Positions 59,734 through 64,000 of a DNA stretch of 64,000 bases are shown piece by piece; within the stretch, counting starts at the first letter, position 1; the number at the start of each line of letters is the position of its first letter. This stretch comes from Arthrobacter globiformis (GTDB lineage: Bacteria; Actinomycetota; Actinomycetes; Actinomycetales; Micrococcaceae). The stretch lies in the NCBI RefSeq assembly GCF_030818015.1, contig NZ_JAUSZX010000001.1:1116001-1180000 (forward strand), written 5' to 3'. Below the pieces are notes generated by a model. The model worked only from the letters and a program-made list of their open reading frames with translations, was not told the DNA's origin and ran no database searches. The position numbers and the translations under genes were made by a program.

Positions 59734-60468
59734 CTACCCATCGGTAGATGACGTTCCGTGACCCCTGGGGCTGGCGGCCTTCACCCGTGCAAGCCAGACC
59801 ATAACGAGGCCGGAGATGTAGAAAACCACCGCCCCGTTGTTCACCGCGGGCGCCGCCGGGAGGAGCTGGGGAGGCGCGAACTCAAGGCAGAGCCCGGCAA
59901 CAGTGGCCACAGCTCCGGCTGCCATGAGGGCCGCCCCAGTCCTGACGAGCCCGGGCAGGCTTTCCTTGACGCTGCGGAGCAGGGCAGGCAGCAGCGCGAG
60001 GGAGACGTACGCCAGGTAGCCCCGGGCGGCGGCCCAGTAGTACGGCATCAGGGCCTCATTCCAGGCGCTGGTCCCGGCTTCCCTGAAGCCCACTGACGAG
60101 GCGGAGGCATCCATCATGAGGAAAATGACCACCAAGGCAGCGGAGAAAATGCCGAGCATGGCCAGACCGGGCGGACCGGCGATCATGCGGTGGGCGTCAG
60201 GGGCGCCGAACCCCTTAGTGACGCGGAGCGCGATGAGGTAGATCGTGGCGAAAACAATCAGGCGCAGCACGACGTGGGTAATGTTCCTGGCGCCGAGGGC
60301 ACCGTCGATGGCCACATAGAACTGTTCGATGCTCAGGACCGCGGCCACCGTCGCCAACATGAAGATGAAGAACAGGGCGGGGTTCACACCGCGCACGGCG
60401 CTGGGAAAACGGGCCAGTGCGGCGCCCGCACAGACAACCAGCGTTATCCACGGGAGAATCTCGCTCAT
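59734..60468 (-). CDS. Seven-TM membrane protein, copy 1 of the duplicated HTH/7TM module
   Basis: A 244-aa protein with seven predicted helices (starts MSEILPWITLVVCAGAALARFPSAVRG). Layout is like the N-terminal 7TM half of MAB_1171c/DUF6545-type proteins, though I cannot confirm family membership. Conserved features shared with copy 2 at 61232 are the first helix LAR-P, FYVAIDGALGARNITHVVLR / YMAIDALLGGVNVANLLLR, and YYWAAARGYLAYVSLALLP / YYGAAGRAYPAYVCLAILP. Its ATG overlaps the upstream HTH gene stop by 4 bp. Confidence 0.72.
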   Translation of the reverse strand: MSEILPWITLVVCAGAALARFPSAVRGVNPALFFIFMLATVAAVLSIEQFYVAIDGALGARNITHVVLRLIVFATIYLIALRVTKGFGAPDAHRMIAGPPGLAMLGIFSAALVVIFLMMDASASSVGFREAGTSAWNEALMPYYWAAARGYLAYVSLALLPALLRSVKESLPGLVRTGAALMAAGAVATVAGLCLEFAPPQLLPAAPAVNNGAVVFYISGLVMVWLARVKAASPRGHGTSSTDG

Positions 60469-61196
60469 ACCAGGTTCTCCCAGATTCTTTCGGTCTGTTC
60501 CTGGTCCTGTTCTTGCCGCCGCAGGGTTTTGCCGAGTGCCTGGAGGCGTTCGCCGGCCAGCACAGTCAGTTCGCCGTCGCTAAGCCGGTCCAGCGCCGCT
60601 TGCCGTGCGCCGGGCGGCCAGCCGGCTTCGGCTTCGGTCACCAGCCCCGTGGCTACCAGTCCGCCTGCCAGTCCGACGCCGGCTGCCCGGGAGGTGGCGA
60701 CGGCCAGTTCCGGGGCGAGGCGGTTGGCGGTCAGCTGCGCTGAGTAGTTCTGGGGGGCGACGCCGGTGGCGGCGGAGACCCGGTGGCGGAGTTCGCCGTC
60801 GTCGATCGCGTCCACCCAGTTCTTCACGGAGGTGGCGTGCGGCGGCGGGCTGAGCTCCGGCGGGACCGCGCCGGTGGAGCCAAGAGGCGCGGTGCGGACA
60901 ATGACGGCCCGCAGCAGGTCGATGGTGGCGATTTGGCTTACCAGTTCCTTGTCGGTTGGCGGGAAGGAGGAACTGGTGAGGTCGCTGTAAGTCTCGAAGG
61001 TGGCCAGCGCGGCAACCGGGTTGATGTTGTAGGCCCGGCTGATGCTCACGACTGTAGTCTCTGCAACCTTGCCCCGCACCAACTGCTGGGCGAGGGTGGT
61101 GCGCTTGACTCCGGAGAGTCTGCAGACATCGGCCGTGCTGGTATCCGGTGCTACGCCGCTAAGCCAGCGCTGGAATGCCTTGGCGGGGAGGGGCAT
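60465..61196 (-). CDS. Predicted double-HTH regulator, copy 1 of the duplicated module
   Basis: A 243-aa soluble protein. Residues about 18-65 fit an XRE-like HTH (STADVCRLSGVKRTTLAQQL ... VVSISRAYNINPVAALATF). Residues about 130-180 repeat the same pattern (GELRHRVSAATGVAPQNYSAQL ... AVATSRAAGVGLAGGLVATG), an internal duplication. The C-terminus is helical (LSDGELTVLAGERLQALGK). From VPPELSPP to QEQDQ it is identical to copy 2, while the N-terminal HTH differs. ATG 61196 starts 35 bp after the copy-2 membrane gene. Confidence 0.75.
   Translation of the reverse strand: MPLPAKAFQRWLSGVAPDTSTADVCRLSGVKRTTLAQQLVRGKVAETTVVSISRAYNINPVAALATFETYSDLTSSSFPPTDKELVSQIATIDLLRAVIVRTAPLGSTGAVPPELSPPPHATSVKNWVDAIDDGELRHRVSAATGVAPQNYSAQLTANRLAPELAVATSRAAGVGLAGGLVATGLVTEAEAGWPPGARQAALDRLSDGELTVLAGERLQALGKTLRRQEQDQEQTERIWENLV
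60503..60873 (-). repeat. 371-bp near-identical block shared by the two HTH genes
   Basis: Positions 60503-60873 align without gaps to 62001-62371 (offset 1498 bp). I count about three or four differences by eye (for example at 60570, 60592 and 60758). Flanking HTH sequence is much less similar and the intervening membrane genes are clearly diverged. This suggests recent gene conversion or unequal crossover confined to the second HTH region. Confidence 0.9.
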
Positions 61197-61231
61197 GAAA
61201 CACTCTCTGCTGAACGAATGTTTGACTCATA

Positions 61232-61966
61232 TTAGCGGCGTTCGCCGGACAGCAGCCGGTGCTTCCTGGCGGCCAGGCCGCTGGCAAGCCAGATGAGTGC
61301 CAGGCCAACGACGAAGCAAAGGATGGCCGCGTAATTGATGGCGAAACGCAGGAACCCCAGCCCCGGAGGGACGACCGGGAACAGCAGCGAAAGGGGGATC
61401 GCGATGCTGCCGGCGGCCAGAAGCGCTGCGCTCGCCCGGAGCAGTGCCGGCAGCGGGCTCCTGATGGCCCGCAGCATTCCTGGGAGGATCGCGAGACACA
61501 CGTAGGCCGGGTAGGCGCGGCCGGCGGCGCCGTAGTACTCGACGAGGAGGGCGTTCTGCTGGTTCTTGCCTGCCACCTCCACCAGGCCCGCAGACGAACC
61601 CGACGTATCCATCAGGACAAAGCACACCACCAGCACGGCCGAAATCAGTCCCAGTGCAAGCATTCCAGTCCGGCCCCGGATCAGCTGAACTCCACGGCTG
61701 TCGCCAAACCCGGCCGCAATCCGGAGGGCAAGGAAAAAGATGGCCCCGAAGATGATGAAACGCAGCAGGAGGTTGGCCACGTTCACACCGCCGAGGAGCG
61801 CATCGATCGCCATGTAGGGACCGCGGATGCTCAGCAGGATCGCCAGCGTCAGGAGCACCAGAGCATAGAAAATCGATCTGTTCTTCCGGCGGACCAGGTT
61901 CGGGATCCGGCTCAACGCCGCAGCACCGGACGCGATCAGGGTGGTCCATTGCAGGATTTCAATCAT
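61232..61966 (-). CDS. Seven-TM membrane protein, copy 2 of the duplicated HTH/7TM module
   Basis: A 244-aa polytopic protein, paralogue of the copy at 59734 and clearly diverged from it (MIEILQWTTLIASGAAALSRIPNLVRRKNRS ...), unlike its near-identical HTH neighbours. Seven hydrophobic segments are visible, with the C-terminal LALIWLASGLAARKHRLLSGERR. Its ATG overlaps the HTH stop by 4 bp (ATGA). The function is unknown; a signal-transducing or transport role with the HTH protein is inference from the coupling. Confidence 0.72.
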   Translation of the reverse strand: MIEILQWTTLIASGAAALSRIPNLVRRKNRSIFYALVLLTLAILLSIRGPYMAIDALLGGVNVANLLLRFIIFGAIFFLALRIAAGFGDSRGVQLIRGRTGMLALGLISAVLVVCFVLMDTSGSSAGLVEVAGKNQQNALLVEYYGAAGRAYPAYVCLAILPGMLRAIRSPLPALLRASAALLAAGSIAIPLSLLFPVVPPGLGFLRFAINYAAILCFVVGLALIWLASGLAARKHRLLSGERR

Positions 61967-62700
61967 CCGAGGTTCTCCCAGATCGTTTCGGTTTGTCGTT
62001 GGTCCTGTTCTTGCCGCCGCAGGGTTTTGCCGAGTGCCTGGAGGCGTTCGCCGGCCAGGACAGTCAGTTCGCCGTCGCTGAGCCGGTCCAGCGCCGCTTG
62101 CCGTGCGCCGGGCGGCCAGCCGGCTTCGGCTTCGGTCACCAGCCCCGTGGCTACCAGTCCGCCTGCCAGTCCGACGCCGGCTGCCCGGGAGGTGGCGACG
62201 GCCAGTTCCGGGGCGAGGCGGTTGGCGGTCAGCTGCGCTGAGTAGTTCTGGGGGGCCACGCCGGTGGCGGCGGAGACCCGGTGGCGGAGTTCGCCGTCGT
62301 CGATCGCGTCCACCCAGTTCTTCACGGAGGTGGCGTGCGGCGGCGGGCTGAGCTCCGGCGGGACCGCGCCCGTCCCTGTGCCGGTGTCCGGCTCGGTGCG
62401 GGCAATGATGGCGTGCAGCAGGTCTGCGGTGGCGATCTGGCTGACCAGCTCCTGCAGTGTGGGCGGGATCGGCGGCTTTCCCAGCTCCCGGTAAGCCTCG
62501 AAGGAGCCCAGCGCTGCCACCGGGTTGATGTTGAAGGCCCGGCTGATCCCCACCACGGTTGCCTCGGCCACCTTGCCGCGGACCAGTTGCTGGGCCAGGG
62601 TGGTGCGCTTGACCCCCGAAGCCCTGGCCACATCAGCAACGCTGGCGTCCGGCGCGACGCCGTGCAGCCAGCGCTGGAAAGCCTTGGCGGGGATGGGCAT
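61963..62700 (-). CDS. Predicted double-HTH regulator, copy 2 of the duplicated module
   Basis: A 245-aa protein. The first HTH is DVARASGVKRTTLAQQL with VVGISRAFNINPVAALGSF. The second, in the block identical to copy 1, is GELRHRVSAATGVAPQNYSAQL with AVATSRAAGVGLAGG. The two proteins differ mainly in residues 1-117 and the last few. ATG 62700 is followed by MPIPAKAFQRWLHGVAP. It heads the predicted operon HTH2-TM2-HTH1-TM1. Divergent from the ABC-F gene. Similar architecture to phage-like immunity repressors is possible but not shown. Confidence 0.75.
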   Translation of the reverse strand: MPIPAKAFQRWLHGVAPDASVADVARASGVKRTTLAQQLVRGKVAEATVVGISRAFNINPVAALGSFEAYRELGKPPIPPTLQELVSQIATADLLHAIIARTEPDTGTGTGAVPPELSPPPHATSVKNWVDAIDDGELRHRVSAATGVAPQNYSAQLTANRLAPELAVATSRAAGVGLAGGLVATGLVTEAEAGWPPGARQAALDRLSDGELTVLAGERLQALGKTLRRQEQDQRQTETIWENLG

Positions 62701-62792
62701 GGAACGCTCTCTGCTGACTGGAACGGTGAATTGACGGCGGGCCGCAAGCCTCGATTTTATTTTGCGCGCCGCTTCAACTATGCTAGGTGGTC

Positions 62793-62840
62793 GAACCCGC
62801 TGGTCCGTACACCCCCCAAGTCCGGACCAGCGGGTTCTTT
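62793..62840 (+). terminator. Terminator-like hairpin in the ABC-F gene leader
   Basis: GAACCCGCTGGTCCG (62793-62807) pairs perfectly with CGGACCAGCGGGTTC (62823-62837) around a 15-nt loop, followed by TTTC. It lies 54 bp before the ABC-F start. On its position it could be an attenuator; a possible -10 (TATGCT at 62780) precedes it. Confidence 0.65.
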
Positions 62841-62893
62841 CATGCCCGCCTGAATTTTCGGGTGAAACCGGGCAGCGGTGAGAGGATGGATTG

Positions 62894-64000
62894 ATGACTG
62901 CAACCCTTGTTGCGAAGGACCTTTCGGGCGGTCATGATCACCGCACCCTGTTCTCCGGGCTGTCCCTCACAGTGGCTCCCGGGGATGTTGTTGGCGTGGT
63001 CGGCGCCAACGGTGCAGGCAAGTCCACGCTGCTGCGGCTCCTTGCCGGCGTGGACCAGGCGCAGGCCGGCACAGTCAGCCTCGCCCCGGCCGACGCCTTT
63101 GTGGGCTGGCTGCCGCAGGAACACGAACGCATTGCCGGCGAAACCGTCGCCGCCTACATCGCCCGCCGCACCGGCTGCGCCAAAGCCACCGCTGAGATGG
63201 AATCCACGGCCGAGGCCCTCGGCTCGGGGGCGCCGGGAGCCGACGACGCCTACTCGGTGGCATTTGACCGGTGGATGGCCTCCGGCGCCGCGGACCTGGA
63301 TGAACGGATAGCCCCCGTCCTCGCCGACCTTGGCCTGGACGTCGGTCCCGACGCCGAGATGACAGTGCTGTCGGGCGGCCAGGCTGCGCGCGTCGCGCTC
63401 GCGGCCCTGCTGCTGAGCCGCTTCGACGTCGTGCTCCTGGACGAGCCCACCAACGACCTTGACCTGGACGGCCTGGCCAAGCTGGAAGCATTCGTGCAGG
63501 GCCTTCGCGGCGGAGTGGTGCTGGTCTCCCACGACCGCGAGTTCCTCGCCCGCTGCGTGACCTCCATCGTGGAACTGGACCTCGCCCAGAACTCGGTGGC
63601 CGTGTACGACGGCGGCTATGAGGCCTTCCTGGAGGAACGCGCCGTGGCCCGCCGGCATGCCCGCGAACGGTACGAGGAGTTCGCCTCCACGAAGGCGGAT
63701 CTGGTGTCCCGGGCACGCACCCAGCGCGAGTGGAGCTCCCAGGGCGTCCGGAACGCGATGAAGAAAAACCCGGACAACGACAAGATCCGGCGCGCCGCCA
63801 GCACCGAGTCCTCTGAAAAGCAGGCGCAGAAGGTTAGGCAGATGGAATCGCGCATCGCCCGGCTGGATGTGGTGGAAGAACCGCGCAAGGAGTGGCAGTT
63901 GCAGTTCAGCATCGGCCAGGCGCCGCGCTCCAGCTCTGTGGTCGCAACGCTGCGCGACGCCGTGGTCCGGCAGGGCGGCTTCACCCTGGGGCCCGTCAAC
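62894..64000 (+). CDS. ABC-F family ATP-binding protein (partial, runs off window)
   Basis: The frame is open from ATG 62894 to the window end: 369 residues. Walker A GVVGANGAGKSTLLRLL near residue 37, signature VLSGGQAARVALAALLLSRF, Walker B VVLLDEPTNDLDLDGLAKLE and H-loop VSHDREFLARCV are visible, followed by the arginine/lysine-rich ABC-F interdomain linker region (EERAVARRHARERYEEFAS). The second ATPase domain lies outside. It is a ribosome-acting soluble ATPase with no membrane part; antibiotic-resistance or translation-factor subfamilies are both possible. The leader hairpin at 62793 hints at attenuation. Confidence 0.93.
   Translation, partial: MTATLVAKDLSGGHDHRTLFSGLSLTVAPGDVVGVVGANGAGKSTLLRLLAGVDQAQAGTVSLAPADAFVGWLPQEHERIAGETVAAYIARRTGCAKATAEMESTAEALGSGAPGADDAYSVAFDRWMASGAADLDERIAPVLADLGLDVGPDAEMTVLSGGQAARVALAALLLSRFDVVLLDEPTNDLDLDGLAKLEAFVQGLRGGVVLVSHDREFLARCVTSIVELDLAQNSVAVYDGGYEAFLEERAVARRHARERYEEFASTKADLVSRARTQREWSSQGVRNAMKKNPDNDKIRRAASTESSEKQAQKVRQMESRIARLDVVEEPRKEWQLQFSIGQAPRSSSVVATLRDAVVRQGGFTLGPVN

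Overview
The window reads as a single chromosomal stretch of a high-GC actinobacterium of the Micrococcaceae, most like Arthrobacter or Pseudarthrobacter. The evidence is the strong GC3 bias, frequent GTG/TTG starts, actinobacterial DUF families (DUF4193, DUF3263, DUF3027, DUF4032), a tandem glycine riboswitch on gcvP, ydaO-type c-di-AMP riboswitches on cell-wall hydrolase genes and CIRCE control of a lone groL. This assignment is inferred from gene content, not from a marker gene. No prophage, plasmid functions, rRNA, CRISPR array or intact insertion sequence is visible. One gene is cut at each end (DUF4032 protein on the left, ABC-F ATPase on the right).

Layout. 1-5 kb: a kinase-like DUF4032 gene, a MsiK/UgpC-type sugar ABC ATPase, and trehalose synthesis otsA-otsB. 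5-8.6 kb: a membrane-anchored DsbA-like thioredoxin, tRNA-Thr(TGT), a frameshifted aldehyde dehydrogenase remnant, and small conserved proteins. 8.6-12.4 kb: an agmatine catabolic operon (aguB-aguA-permease) with a clear promoter overlapped by a perfect 25-bp palindrome. 12.5-15.3 kb: dps, then a divergent MFS exporter/TetR pair sharing a palindromic operator. 15.4-23.9 kb: glycine/serine metabolism (glycine riboswitch, gcvP, gcvT, gcvH, glyA, sdaA), whose spacers carry REP-like repeats and structured elements that co-vary between copies. 23.9-32.7 kb: TspO, a NUC1 nuclease, a FemX-like peptidoglycan bridge enzyme, a ThrE exporter preceded by a 5x16-bp tandem repeat, an iron-boxed siderophore-interacting protein behind ung, DUF3263, LytR_C, a cold-shock protein and an orphan binding lipoprotein. 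32.7-36 kb: two tandem CIRCE operators, groL, an RNase HI fusion and a solitary WXG100 protein. 36-43 kb (minus strand): two-component system, XPB helicase and its helicase-C-like partner. 43-46.6 kb: cold-shock/DUF3027 pair, serC, DtxR-type regulator. 46.6-49.8 kb: three cell-wall hydrolase-like secreted proteins, the first two each behind its own c-di-AMP riboswitch. 49.9-54 kb: HNH protein and a molybdenum-cofactor cluster (mobA, DUF6457, moeA, fdhD). 54-59.5 kb: GH38 alpha-mannosidase and a polar amino-acid/cystine-type ABC importer. 59.7-62.7 kb: a duplicated two-gene module (predicted double-HTH protein plus polytopic membrane protein). 62.8-64 kb: an ABC-F gene behind a terminator-like hairpin.

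The features most worth following up are the duplicated HTH/7TM module with one half homogenised, the co-varying structured repeats in the gcv locus, the tandem CIRCE pair, the paired c-di-AMP riboswitches with a third diverged paralogue, and the palindromes at the agmatine and MFS promoters.
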